Assembly (NCBI GenBank): GCA_964035795.1
Contig: OZ038321.1
Location: forward strand, 13,571,971-13,635,970
DNA length: 64,000 bases
Direction: 5' to 3'
DNA from: Pterobdella sp. o SKG-2022
Lineage: Eukaryota; Annelida; Clitellata; Hirudinida; Piscicolidae
Shown: piece after piece, positions 28,640 through 46,184 of the stretch
How positions within the stretch are numbered: the stretch's first letter is position 1
Layout of the letters: every line of letters starts with the position of its first letter
Notes under the pieces: generated by a model
Told to the model about the DNA's origin: nothing
The model's database searches: none
What the model saw: only the letters and a program-made list of their open reading frames with translations
Made by a program: the position numbers and the translations under genes

Positions 28640-30640
28640 ACCAAAATATAAATTTTATCAGATTTTGATGTGAAAAATGTATTCAAATTATTTTTAAATT
28701 GTCTCTTTTTGCTAACGTACTATTTAAGAACAAAAAGTTAATTGCAGTTTTAAAATTAAACCAAATGAAACTTCTAAAATCCTTTTTACCATAAATTGAA
28801 TATTTTTGGATAAAATTTCAACTTAAAAACTTTTTGATTTAAAACTTTTCAACAATAAACTTTTGGTTTTTTCAAATTTAAAAAAAAATACTTTAAAGTT
28901 ATATTACTATTTGATATGATGTTGGCTCATACATTGTAGTAGTTGCCAGAAATTTAAAAAGATCTAAAACCAAGGGGTTATAAAAAATTTTTGATAGTTG
29001 ATTTTCAAGTTTATAGAATTGAGAAGTAAGCTGAGTCACCGTGCCCAATCGTTCCAATTGATAACACTGCAAAAATAAAATAAGAGAATCTAGTTAAGGT
29101 TTAAAGCCTTTAAAAACAAAACTCACGACATGAATGACTTTAAAAAATATTTGCAGTTATGGAAGAACCACTGAAAACTTTCAGACAGGCGAAAAAAACA
29201 GATTGTGGGGAATGAGTCTAGAAAAAGGGCATTAAAACTAGTAGTGTGGAGATCATTTAATGGTCTATAAATTTCAGAGCTGGCTCATTACAATCAAAAA
29301 AATAATTTGGCTATGATTTCCAATAAAGAACAAATAGATTTATAAAGATCAACACATTATCCATGAAGAAATGTGCAGTTGTAGCATGACGTAAATAGCT
29401 GAGAAAAGATTTCGGTAGTAATATGAAGCTTGTATAAGTCTCTCAAAGATACGTTTGCACTATCCAAGTTTCAAGTTTGATATTATCTTTAAGCTTCTTT
29501 TTATAAATCTTAAAAAAATAAACATTTTTCATATGACTCTTAAAATCGTAATGACATGACCATAAGCAATGAAACGCATTTATAGATGCTGATAACTTAA
29601 TCGAATGTTCATATCAAAAGAATTTTAACAATGTTAAACAAAAACGAAACAATGATTCAAAATTTTGAATGTTATAAAAGCAAAAATTTCTTATAAGCTA
29701 CAAAAAAATGTTAATCAACCTTCTAAAAAACATAAAAAACCTCTCTTAATTCAATCGACATAAATATATAGCATAGCAAACAAAAATATAGCTTTTCTAG
29801 AGTAAGTGTTGGTTTTTGGAGTAGAATATGGATCATAAAACAGAATGTATAAAACAAATAGGAAAGTCGAAGCGTTGGAAATGTAATGTTAAGAACGATA
29901 TTAAATATCTAGGCTAAATGAGCATACAGCTATTCAAACTAAAACAAATACAAAACCAATGTTGAAATAAAAATTTTGCTATATCAAAATAAATTTAACA
30001 AAAGCACAATAACACTTTTACATAATAGATGAATATAACCACAATTAGTGAAATTTTTTGCAAAAATAATCATCTATATGGCCATCTCCTCTGCATTATA
30101 AAAGATTAAGAAATATGGTACAAATATATTTTTAAGATGATTTTAAGGTATGTTAAAGTTCAAGGCCCCAGTATATTAATAATAATCACTACTACTAATA
30201 TTGGCGATGAAAAAATCATAATAAAAAAGTTAAATAAAAAATAACAGTAAACACAACACAAGCCTAGACAAAAGGACATTAAGACATCGATTAGATGCCA
30301 CTTGATTGTGAATACAATTTGATGTAATTCCAGTAGCAAAGGTGTCAACATGAAAGCATCATTATGGAACAAATACATCAACCTTTTCAATGGAATGGTT
30401 CAGTCTAAAAAATCGAACAACTTTTAAAGACTATCAATTATAATTAAAAATAAGCATTTTACCTTGATTGATTGAACACACCAGATCACAAAATTATAAA
30501 TCATATTGACTATAAAATTTCAATGTTTATTTTTTAAGTGTTTAGTTTATCTGCAACTTGAGAAAACCCATAAATGTGAAAGCATGTTAGCTTACAGCGA
30601 CTATAATGAGAAAACTACGCCAAAACAACAGAATATAATA
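28640..30640. other. AT-rich intergenic stretch between CHID1 and coronin
   Basis: No exon chain, RNA gene or transposon protein is supported here. The left part should hold the CHID1 promoter and 5' UTR (minus strand), but I see no convincing TATA box. Confidence 0.4.
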
Positions 30641-30648
30641 TAAGTGTA

Positions 30649-30951
30649 ATAAAACGCTAAGTATATATAATCTTAGCGTTTTATAAAATTTAATAGAAAG
30701 AATTTTTGTACAAATATGTTGTTTCGATAAACTTGTTAGCAATTTTCATTTTACTTTTTAAATTAAAATAATTTTTAAAATAAATGTAAATTACTCTATT
30801 AGAAACGCTAAGATTATATACACTTAGCGTTTCTAATAGAGTAATTTACATTTATTTTAAAAATTATTTTAATTTAAAAAGTAAAATGAAAATTGCTAAC
30901 AAGTTTATCGAAACAACATATTTGTACAAAAATTCTTTCTATTAAATTTTA
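30649..30951. repeat. Perfect large palindrome with outer mini-palindrome
   Basis: Arms 30684-30812 and 30823-30951 (129 bp each) appear to be exact reverse complements around a 10-base spacer. The inner ends are cgctaag/cttagcg. A second small palindrome, aaacgctaag...cttagcgttt, lies at 30649-30683 at the left end and shares that same motif, so AAACGCTAAG may be the terminal motif of a short fold-back (MITE-like) element. It has no coding capacity. The minus-strand AATAAA at 30851-30856, a candidate coronin poly(A) signal, lies within the right arm. Perfect arms imply youth or an artefact. Confidence 0.9.
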
Positions 30952-31157
30952 TACTTTAGTTAATATATATAAATGACCATAGAATATCATATACTCTTCA
31001 ACATTACCAAACAAGCTTCATAACACTTGTTATATCTATTGATATATATATTGATAATTTTATACTTTAGTTAATATATATAAATGACCATAAAATATCA
31101 TATACTCTTCAACATTACCAAACAAGCTTCATAACACCTGTTATATCTATTGATATA
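30945..31157. repeat. 111-bp tandem duplication 3' of coronin
   Basis: Two copies (30945-31055 and 31056-31157) with a period of 111 bp share 'ttttatactttagttaatat', 'ccaaacaagcttcataacac' and 'tatatctattgatata'. They differ at only a few positions. The pair fills the space between the palindrome and the coronin stop codon at 31169, so it forms the start of the coronin 3' UTR. Confidence 0.93.
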
Positions 31158-31168
31158 ACGTTTAGTGA

Positions 31169-37774
<6,606 letters not shown>

Positions 37775-38149
37775 CTATTGAAAATTTTTTCCTTTATTTT
37801 TTGCTTAAAATCAATTCTCAGCCGGCAATGGGATATATCTTAGCGGATGTAAGCCAAAGAGGAACTGAATTTAAATAAAGGATGAATCAGGAAAGTTTTA
37901 TTTAATTGCCTTATATAGTAATTACCTATTTTATTAAAGTGAATAATTTTTTTGAAAAAGTTGAATAGTTTCATATTTTTCAACTTTGAATGAAAAAATT
38001 TTTTTTTAATTTATAAATTAATTAACTCATTTTTATAATTGGAATTGAAAAAAATAATAAGTTTTGAAAGTAATTATTTTGAATATTAGTTTTAATAATT
38101 GATGATCCTTTTTTCTCTTTTCTCTTCAAAGTTAACTTAACTAGTTTCA

Positions 38150-38382
38150 GTAAGCACAATTAATGAAGATGCTGCACGCCTGGTCTCTCATACTCCTAAA
38201 TTCTCCCCTATCTCTCCATCTCTTGTCGATCTTCACTGGCTACCACTTCACTATTGCTCTTCCTTCAAAATCTGTTTTCTCATGTACAAAATTTCTCATT
38301 CTACTTCGCCTTCCTATCTTTCTAACCTTTTACTACCTCCTAAACGTGCTAGCCTATGGTCCTCTACTCGCTCTCAACTTTA

Positions 38383-38427
<45 letters not shown>

Positions 38428-38630
38428 ATTTTTATGCCAAAACTGCTTTTTCTTTTTCTGGTCCACTTCTCTGGAACTCCCTTCCTTTTTATCTCAAATC
38501 TTCTTCCTATCCTATTTTTTTTAAAAACCTAAAAATTTTCTTCTTTAAGTAGTTCATAGCAGAGCACCTCTGAACGATGCGTAAGAGGCGCTATATAAAT
38601 AATTTATTATTATTATTATTATTATATAAA
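38150..38630 (+). mobile_element. CR1-type LINE 3' end with internal (CT)n expansion
   Basis: This is the C-terminal CR1 region. LVSHTPKFSPISPSLVDLHW and the following LPLH come early (DLHWLP is the family hallmark). FLMYKISHSTSPSYLSNLL and then FSFSGPLLWNSLPFYL (family LWNSLP) come later, and the copy ends GAAGGCGCT-like 'aagaggcgctatataaataa' plus (TTA)n. A (CT)n tract at 38386-38424 has grown inside the coding part, giving an in-frame Ser-Leu run. It shows one or two frameshifts, but the reading is largely open. Confidence 0.85.
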
Positions 38631-38880
38631 AAACATTTTTGCTGTAATTACAAGTCGCATAAGTCAATGCGATTGTTCATCATTAACAACTGTGAATTTT
38701 TATTGAACAAAAATTATTTGAATAAGCCTTCATTTTAACTAACTATCAATAAATCCAGAAAGCTTAATGTTCCAATAAGCCTAGATTCCAGAAAAGTCTA
38801 AACCAATAAGTCATGACTTGAAATCCTTGAAAAAAAACAAATACTTTTGGAGATAAAATTTGGAGATTGATTCTTGACAG

Positions 38881-39128
38881 ATTTCACAAATACCTGGAGT
38901 GAGCTGGGGACACTAGCTATGAGAAAGTATTTAAACAATTATAAGAGCATTATTAACAGAGATATGAGAATGTATAAATCACAAACAAGTAAAAAAGCTA
39001 GTCAGGCGCAGAGAAATGCTCAAAAGGCCTCCCCAAACATCACGAGACATTTGGCACCTATATCTTTGACGGAATCTCAAATAATATTTAATTTGCAACT
39101 GAATAAACATAGAAGTATTATTGACTAA
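38881..39128 (+). CDS. Candidate terminal exon, unidentified (plus strand)
   Basis: An open stretch of about 82 codons follows an acceptor-like 'ttcttgacag' and ends at TAA 39126-39128. It is lysine/glutamine-rich in the middle (MYKSQTSKKASQAQRNAQKA), which could be coiled coil, and ends LAPISLTESQIIFNLQLNKH. I do not recognise it and no upstream exon was found; a CR1 fragment lies just before it. Its stop overlaps a possible minus-strand exon start at 39124. It may be a gene remnant or chance. Confidence 0.3.
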
Positions 39129-39298
39129 TGTGAAACAAGTTTCATGAAATTTCAACGAAAAAATTTTTATTGAACTTTAAACTCGAATTATTCCAATAAT
39201 ACATATGAATTAAACGACTATGCATTAATCTGTATTTGAACCAAAAAAATTCTAAATTTTTATTTAATAAATACAATAAAATTAAATTTTTTACTTAC

Positions 39299-39641
39299 CA
39301 AAGCACCCACATGAAAACATAAATATTCACAAATGCAAAAAATTGAGACAGCGTAATCGTCAGTATTGATTTGCATAAGTATATGACTTATTTGAGTTTT
39401 TCTCGTGAAAACTTGTTGGTATATCTGCAAAAAATGTATTTGAAAATTTTTTATATAGATAATATCCTAATAAAAAACCTGTGAATCTCTAAAAAAAATC
39501 ATGTGTGACTTAGGAAGGTAATCATCTGGTGGGTCGTAACGCTTTACAATCTGTCGGTGTTTAAGCATCAAACCAATCGTCTCATTGGAGTGTTTGAAAT
39601 CACAGCGATTAATCAAATTTGAATAAATAACTTTTGCAAAC
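39299..39641 (-). CDS. Two exons of an unidentified host gene
   Basis: Exon 39479-39641 (54 codons, FAKVIYSNLINRCDFKHSNE ... RYDPPDDYLPKSHMIFFRDSQ) joins in phase 0 to 39299-39424 (42 codons, IYQQVFTRKTQISHILMQIN ... CEYLCFHVGAL) across a 54-bp intron with good gt/ag ends. The next donor is gtaagt. A possible short last exon starts at 39124 and stops after 15 codons. The residue mix looks like a real globular protein, but I cannot name the family. The 5' exons must lie beyond the LINE cluster that starts at 39690, so the gene may be broken. Confidence 0.5.
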
Positions 39642-39689
39642 CTGAATGACAAGACCCTGTCTTAGAAACCAGCTACTGTCCTTGGTAAT

Positions 39690-41704
39690 TTGGTTCTACT
39701 CAAAACAAATCTAAGGAACAAAGACCTTTCATCATTAGTGAACTATTTCCCTACCTGAATGCGAAGGTTGGATTAGACAACACTGATAGAAAGCGCGATA
39801 TGGGAAGACACGGACTCGGAAAAATGAATAAAAATGAGAAGATGCTAGCTGACTTCTGCTCCATCAATAGTCCCATTATTGGAGGTATGATCATTCTGCA
39901 CCGGTGATGCCACAAAGACATTTGGGTTTTTTCTGAAAAACAGACAAATAATCGAATTGATCACTTCATGGTTAGAAAACGCTAAAGGAGTTTACTTCAA
40001 AATGTCAGAGTAAGACGCGGTGCGGAAATTGGGTCAAACCACCGCCTCATCGTCACAAAGATCAAGATGCGGCTATCCATGACAAACTCAAGAAAAAAGT
40101 TCAATGCCAAAAAATTGAAACGAAAAGACACAAAGAAAATGTTTCAGACTTCACTACACAACCGCCTCGAGGTGCTACAGTCAAAAGAAGCAGAAACAGT
40201 TAAGCAGACATGGTCAACATTAGAAGAAACAGTTGTAAGTTCATGTGAAGACGTTTTGGGACGAACACGTTTCAGAAGAAAACCGTGGATCAGTGAAAAA
40301 ACATGGAAAAAGGTGGAGAAGAGAAGGCAGGTCAAACAAGAGCTGAACCAGACAAAGATTCGCCAACAGAAACAGCAAGCAACAGCAAGACATTCCGCTC
40401 TCTCAAAAAAAGTCAAAAAAGAGCTACGTGCAGACAAACGAACTTAATGCAAAACTTTCGCTGATGAAGCGGAGAAAGCGGCAAGAAAAGGCGATCTCAA
40501 AACTTTGTATGCCACCACCAATATCCTTAGTCAACAACACTGTAAGTCAAAAAAGAGGCTGGTTACAACCGTTAAAGACCAATTAGAGAGGTGGAAGAAA
40601 CATTTTCAAAAGTTTCTTAATCGGCCAGCATCAGAGTAAAGACCTCAACTGAGCTATTCACTCGACATCAACACTGGAGAGATCACCCTGGAAAAATTTC
40701 ACAAAGCCCTCAGTAGTTGAAAAAATGGAGACTGCTGTTACAGACAACATCTCAGCAGAGGCGTTGAAAGAAGAAAGAACGGGCATCATTGACCATCTAC
40801 ATCAATAACTCAACCTGATATGGGCAACAGAGAAAATGTCAGCAAAAAGGAAAAAGGGCTTATTAGTGAAACTTCGCAAACACGGCGACCTTTCCAGTGT
40901 GGTAAATAGAGAGAAACTACACTGCTGTCATTTCTGAGCAGTCTCAATAAAAATCATCTTGAAGAAAATGAAAGATGCCATCGAAAAAGTACTGAGCGAT
41001 GAACAAGTTGGCTTCAGAAAAAACGTTCTTGTGCCGACCAGATTGCGACCTTCAGAATCATCGTGGAACAATCCATCAATTTGAAACATACTTCTCCATT
41101 ATGGTGTCCCAGTAAAGTTTTTCAAGATTATCAAAGCCCTTTATGAAGGGTTTTATGTTAAGTCATCTATGCCGGAAAACTCTCTAAAAGCTTTGAGACT
41201 TTTTCCGGAATTAGACAAGGCTGTTCCACTATTGTTTTTTGTTGTGCTAGCCTGGGTGGCAAAAAAAGCATACGAGAATTCCTGGGAAAGGCATTCAGTG
41301 GACCCTCACGTCGAAGCTAGAAGACCTTGCGTTCGCTGACGACTTGGCTCTACTGTCGCACCTTCTGCAAGACATGCAAGAGAAAGTGAGAAATCTTGAG
41401 CTCACAGCACAAAAAGTTAGTCTTGAAATTAGCCATCAAAAAACCAAGTTATTGCGCATTAATAACCAACAAAAAAGCCCAGTTACCGTCTCCGGGAAAG
41501 CAGTAGCAGACGTCGATGACTTCGTGTACCTAGGTCAGCCAAATAGGAGGTACAGAAAAAAACATCAAAGCTAAGGTGGAGAAAGCTCGACAAGCATTTG
41601 CCACGTTAAGACCCGTATGTAGAGCGAGCAGCATCTCCACCAAAACTAAACTCAGAATCTTCAACTCCAACGTGAAGTCTGTGCTGCTTTATGGGTCAGA
41701 AATT
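39690..41704 (+). mobile_element. AP-endonuclease LINE, 5' part, split by a nested insertion
   Basis: This begins in the endonuclease (KVGLDNTDRKRDMGRHGLG near 39765, NNRIDHFMVRKR near 39950). It continues RFRRKPWISEKTWKKVEKRR and LKTLYATTNILS, a decayed reverse transcriptase (GFRK then CADQIATFRIIVEQS), an 'LAFADDLALLSH' active site at 41330 and SNVKSVLLYGSE at 41690. It stops within YGSEIW at the 9-base duplication tcagaaatt (41696-41704) and resumes at 43524. Many stops are present in the reverse transcriptase. Confidence 0.85.
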
Positions 41705-43523
41705 GGTAATCCGGCGCGAACGAAACTGGCTGAATTTAGTCTCGTTGGATATATTTTGATTATTTTAAGGGTTTTTTTAACGTTTTCTTGATAAAAAGTT
41801 TCAAAGTGAGTTCTTTTATTTTACATAATAACATTTACATATTTCTAAAAATAACAGTTTCAATAAGTATCTAAAAAAGATAAACTCTTTATTACTTTAT
41901 TACTTAGCTTAAGTTTAAGTATATTATTTATAAGTATTACTTCACAGAATATAATATAATACCTTAAGTTATGAATAATTTAATTTGAAAGAATTATTTT
42001 AAGTGATTTCTAGTAAAAAAAATAAATATAATAAATTAGGTTTCCTAAGTTTTAAAAAAATTATCATAATTTATTATTTACTAATTGTTTCTTAAGACCA
42101 TAATATATTTTAATACTATAATTATCTAACTATGCACAAGTAAAAAAAATATATATATTTCTTCGTTTGTACCACTCTTATTTTATTTTACTGTGTAAAC
42201 ATATTTTTACTCTTTAATAATAATTTAATATTTAATAATATTTTACTTTTTAATAATATTTTATTTTTTTGTCTTAACCTTTTTCTTGTTTTAGCATAAA
42301 ATTTATACTATATTAAATGCAAACAACATAATAACAAAATTTTTATATATTTTTAAAGTTCGCATATTCATAAAATTATTCTCCCAAAATTTTAACAATT
42401 CTTTTTTTCTTTTTGTTTTATTATTTTTTAATATTTTTTAGTTGAGAGATGGGTTTTTTTGTTTAGATGAGAGGTTTGGACTTTTCTTTAATTTTTTAGA
42501 TTTTTCTTTTTTTTCCATTAATTGATGGTTGATAGTAGAGGTTGGCAAAAATGTTAGAAATTTTGTGAGAATATTTTTATGAAAAATGTGAACTTTCAAT
42601 TTTATAAACACTTTGTTTGAAATGTTATTTTAAAAAATTATATACATATATATATAATTATATTATTATTATGCTATATTATTATTATATTATATTATTG
42701 TTGTTGCTATATCATATTATCTTTGTTATATCATTAACAACTTCACTTATCTAGGCAGTACACTTTTCGTCGTACAAACATTGATGATGAGATCAAAAAC
42801 CGAATTGCCAAAGCCAGCTCTGCTTTTGGAAGATTGAGGAAAAATGTGTGGGAGAGAAGAGGGATATCACAGTCCACGAAAGTTAAAGTCTATAAAGCCG
42901 TAGTATTGACCACACTAATATATGGCTGTGAAGCATGGACAGTATACAGACGCCACGAGAAACAACTCCAGCAATTCCATACTCGGTGTTTTCGCAGAAT
43001 TCTTAATATACGCTGGAATAACTTTGTCCTAGACACTGAAGTATTAGAGAGGGAAAACCTTCCCAGTGTTATTACGATGATGCGTAAGGCACAGATACGA
43101 TGGGCTGGTCATGTATCTCGTATGGCGGACTCTAGAATTCCTAAACAACTCTTCTACGGTCAGCTCAAAAATAGTCAAAAAAAAAATCAGAGCCCCACAC
43201 AAACGTTATAAAGATCATTTTAAGTCAAATCTAAAGGACTTCAATATAGACGTCACTGCGTGGGAAAAAGCTGCCACTGAAAGGCCTGCTTGGCGTAGAT
43301 TGATCAGTAATGGCGCACTACTCTCAGAAGAAAACCGTCTAAACGCTGCAAAATTAAAATGCATAAGACGCTGGAGAAGATGCACCAGAGAGACTTCCCA
43401 CACACTGGTGCCAAACATGCAGAAGAGGTTTTCTGGCGCGAATCGGTCTGATCAGTCACACAAGAATACACAGATAAGAGCTATTTTATCTTTATTTCAT
43501 CTTATTTATTTCTATTCATTTAT
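41705..43523 (+). mobile_element. Nested insertion: AT-rich segment plus AP-endonuclease LINE C-terminal end
   Basis: This is bounded by tcagaaatt on both sides (41696-41704 and 43524-43532), a clear target-site duplication. From 42735 it encodes FTYLGSTLF, EIKNRIAKASSAFGRLRKNV, VYKAVVLTTLIYGCEAWTVY, RKAQIRWAGHVSRMADSRIP and the start of the C-terminal region, matching the family of the element at 13735. Bases 41705-42730 are very AT-rich, with no reading frame, and end in TA/TTA repeats. This part may be extra inserted DNA or a rearranged 5' end. Confidence 0.8.
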
Positions 43524-43935
43524 TCAGAAATTTGGAGAGCGATCAACATCAACACGGCAAAGATGCAAACCTTCGTGAATGGCTGCCTTCGACAGATTCT
43601 CCGTTTGAGATGGTTTGACAGAGTATCGAACGCCGAGCTATAAACATTGATAAATTAACAAAAAATGGAAGTCCAAGTCAGACGGCGAAAATGCGAAAGG
43701 TTGGCCACACCCTACGGAAAGAGCCTAGAAATATTACCAAACAGACGATTAAATGGAACTCGCAAGGAAAGAGAAGGAGGGGACGTACGGAGCAGACTTG
43801 GAGAAGAAGTCTTAACTGCGAGCTGCGGAACTCTGGTTTAACATGGGATGGAGCTAAAATCAAAGCCAAAGACAGAGGGAGATGGGATAGAGTTGCTAAG
43901 GCCATACGCTTTCAAAGAAGCCTAAAGGATTAATA
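43524..43935 (+). mobile_element. AP-endonuclease LINE, 3' part, continuation of 39690-41704
   Basis: This resumes the interrupted element: MQTFVNGCLRQILRLRWFD in one frame, then from 43691 MRKVGHTLRKEPRNITKQTI, GKRRRGRTEQTWRRSL and GRWDRVAKAI, ending at a TAA near 43933. Together with the left part it gives the complete C-terminal arrangement of that family, so the nested insertion is the later event. Confidence 0.85.
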
Positions 43936-44793
43936 AAACTGAATATACATTTTCGTAACTTTTTCCTAAAAAATATTTTTAGCCGCACAGACTAAACAAA
44001 AGAATTAAATATTTCCTTAACATTAGTTCCTTCTGGTTTGTCGACAGTAGTACATTTTTTTGATTTTTAACTGAATATTTCAAAATTGATTTTTTTATGA
44101 AAATGAAGAATTGATCAATCAAGTGACACTACACTCTTTTCAGCATAAAACATGCCAAAACTAGAACCCACCACCATGAAAGAATCTTTACGCCAGAAAT
44201 CATGAAATATAAATTTATATTTTTTACAAAAAAAACAAACAAAAAATGCTTTTTTGTTGGCATCAAAATGATTTTTTTCTAGCTACAATAAAATGAGTAA
44301 ATGTAAGAACTCTAATAATTTTATTAACTTACAAAGCTTTTTGTTAACAAAGTAATATTTTCATGTATGAGAAACACCCTAACGACACCGCTTAATACAT
44401 TCTTATTCTAGATGAGTTAATTCTTAATTTAAAAAATATCAGAAAAGCTAACTTTATAGAGACATTTCAATTTACTTATAAATAGTATTTAACAATTTTT
44501 ACGTCGATTTATGGAAGAACTTTAGTAAATTTATTAAGCAAAATAAAGCTATAATTTTCGATAAGTTTAGCCTTATCATAATACATTAGCGAAAAAAGAT
44601 ATTCAGTAACTATGGTTATAAAGCAGTTTAAACAAAGACTATAAGTATTGATAGTTGGTTATTAACACTATAAAACTATCTTCATAGGAAAATCGGATTA
44701 TTTTTTTGAAAAGATGTCTCTTCCACAAGATCTTACCCAAGTTTCTTGAAAACAACTGTCCACTGAAAACTCAACGCTTCAGCAAAATCACTT

Positions 44794-44842
44794 AAAAATA
44801 CCGTTTCAACCTATTTATTCAATAGGTTGAAACGGTATTTTT
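44794..44842. repeat. Perfect hairpin, 22-bp arms
   Basis: AAAAATACCGTTTCAACCTA plus TT, a 5-base loop (tattc) and the exact reverse complement. It lies about 100 bp upstream of the Penelope-like open frame at 44940. I see no hammerhead ribozyme core next to it. Confidence 0.9.
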
Positions 44843-44934
44843 ATGCTATAAAAATAAAAAAAGCTTTTTTATATTCTATGTAAAAAAATGAAGAAAATCG
44901 CCAACATATACAAAGCAATCTGAAAAATATTTCA

Positions 44935-46170
44935 CTAACATGAATAACATTATAAATACTGCTTATAAAAGAGAATTTGTAAAAACCCGACAAAAGCTGA
45001 AAAATAAATTTGAAATTCTCCTAAACAAGCCAGAAACTTCGAAAATAAATCCACAATCTACAGTATCAAATGAAATCCTTCAACTCCAAGACGAAACGCT
45101 ACCACCTCAAGCCATTGCATTATTAAGAAAGGGACCGAAATTTGTTATTGACCAGCAGAAAGTTTTTTTTATAGATATTATATCTGCTACGAAAATAGCT
45201 GCAAAAAATTTAACATGCTGGTTATCTAGAAAAAGATGGGAAACTTCGTCAAGCTGTTGCGCAGGTTTTGCACAAAACTGCTCATATGAAAAACCCTACT
45301 AGCATCACAAATTATGAAAAAAAGATCTCAGATATTGAGAGAAAAAATGGAAAAAAAAAAGAGATTGCATTAGTCCCACAAGACAAAGAGTTTGTGGTTA
45401 CTGCATTTTGAAGTTTTGAAACAGAAGTCCTTGCAGGTCTTTAAAAATAGAGTGTGGAAATAACAACACTCCGAAAAGATTGGAAGCCACAATACAAAAA
45501 AAGTTGCTAGAACTCAAAAAGAAGAACAAAATACCTGAAAAATAGTATAAAAAAATATATCCTTTTGGTTCTCTCACTCCCATAGCATACACATTGATAA
45601 AAGCACACAAGCTTAATAAAGACTACCCCGCCCGAAACATAATATCTCACCGTGGTAGCCCTCAAGAGGCGCTTGCATCCTAACTCATACTACTTATAAT
45701 GCCAATAATAAAAGAATTCACGCACATTTGCAAAATTCTAAAAATCTGTTGAAGGCTTAAAAGATATATCAATTGATATATGGCGAATATCTAGTTAGCT
45801 TTGACACAGAGGCGCTGTTTTCGTCAATTCCAGTGCAAAATGTGTAGAGCTAATTACAAAAAAAACTGAAAACAGATATGGATCTGAGAAACAAACAAGA
45901 CTTACACCTAATAACATGAAAGATCTCATAAACCTTTGCATTTTGTCTTTTGACTTACTATACGACAACAAACACTATACTACGCATGACTCCGGACCCA
46001 TTGTCTTCAGCCCAAGTGTATACTATAAATGAAGCAATGAAAATTAAAAAAAAAAGAAATATTACAGCGCTGCGAGCCCTCAAGGTCTACATGAACGACA
46101 CATTCGGGATCATGCAAAAAAACAATAAAACACATAGAGGTTTTTCAAAGATCATAAACACTTTGTCAAA
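44935..46170 (+). mobile_element. Penelope-like element, reverse transcriptase region, truncated
   Basis: The N-terminal block (MNNIINTAYKREFVKTRQKL, LPPQAIALLRKGPKFVI) is open from 44940 to 45302. Decayed middle pieces follow (a VSFDTEALFSSIPVQNV-like stretch near 45800, LTPNNMKDLINLCILSFDLL near 45910). The active-site block LKVYMNDTFGIM is near 46090, with N in place of the first catalytic D. It ends at about 46170, before the endonuclease, where a CR1-type piece begins. Dead by stops, frameshifts and the active-site change. Confidence 0.82.
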
Positions 46171-46184
46171 CTAGAATGAAAAAG

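Noticed and set aside
38163..38552. A 129-codon plus-strand open frame with a Ser-Leu run as a host gene
   Set aside because: Its flanks match the CR1 C-terminal region (DLHWLP-like, LLWNSLP) and the run is a (CT)n microsatellite.
44794..44842. Hairpin upstream of the Penelope-like element considered as a hammerhead ribozyme
   Set aside because: No CUGANGA and GAAA core lies in the right arrangement around it. Penelope elements in some animals do carry such ribozymes, but I cannot show one here.
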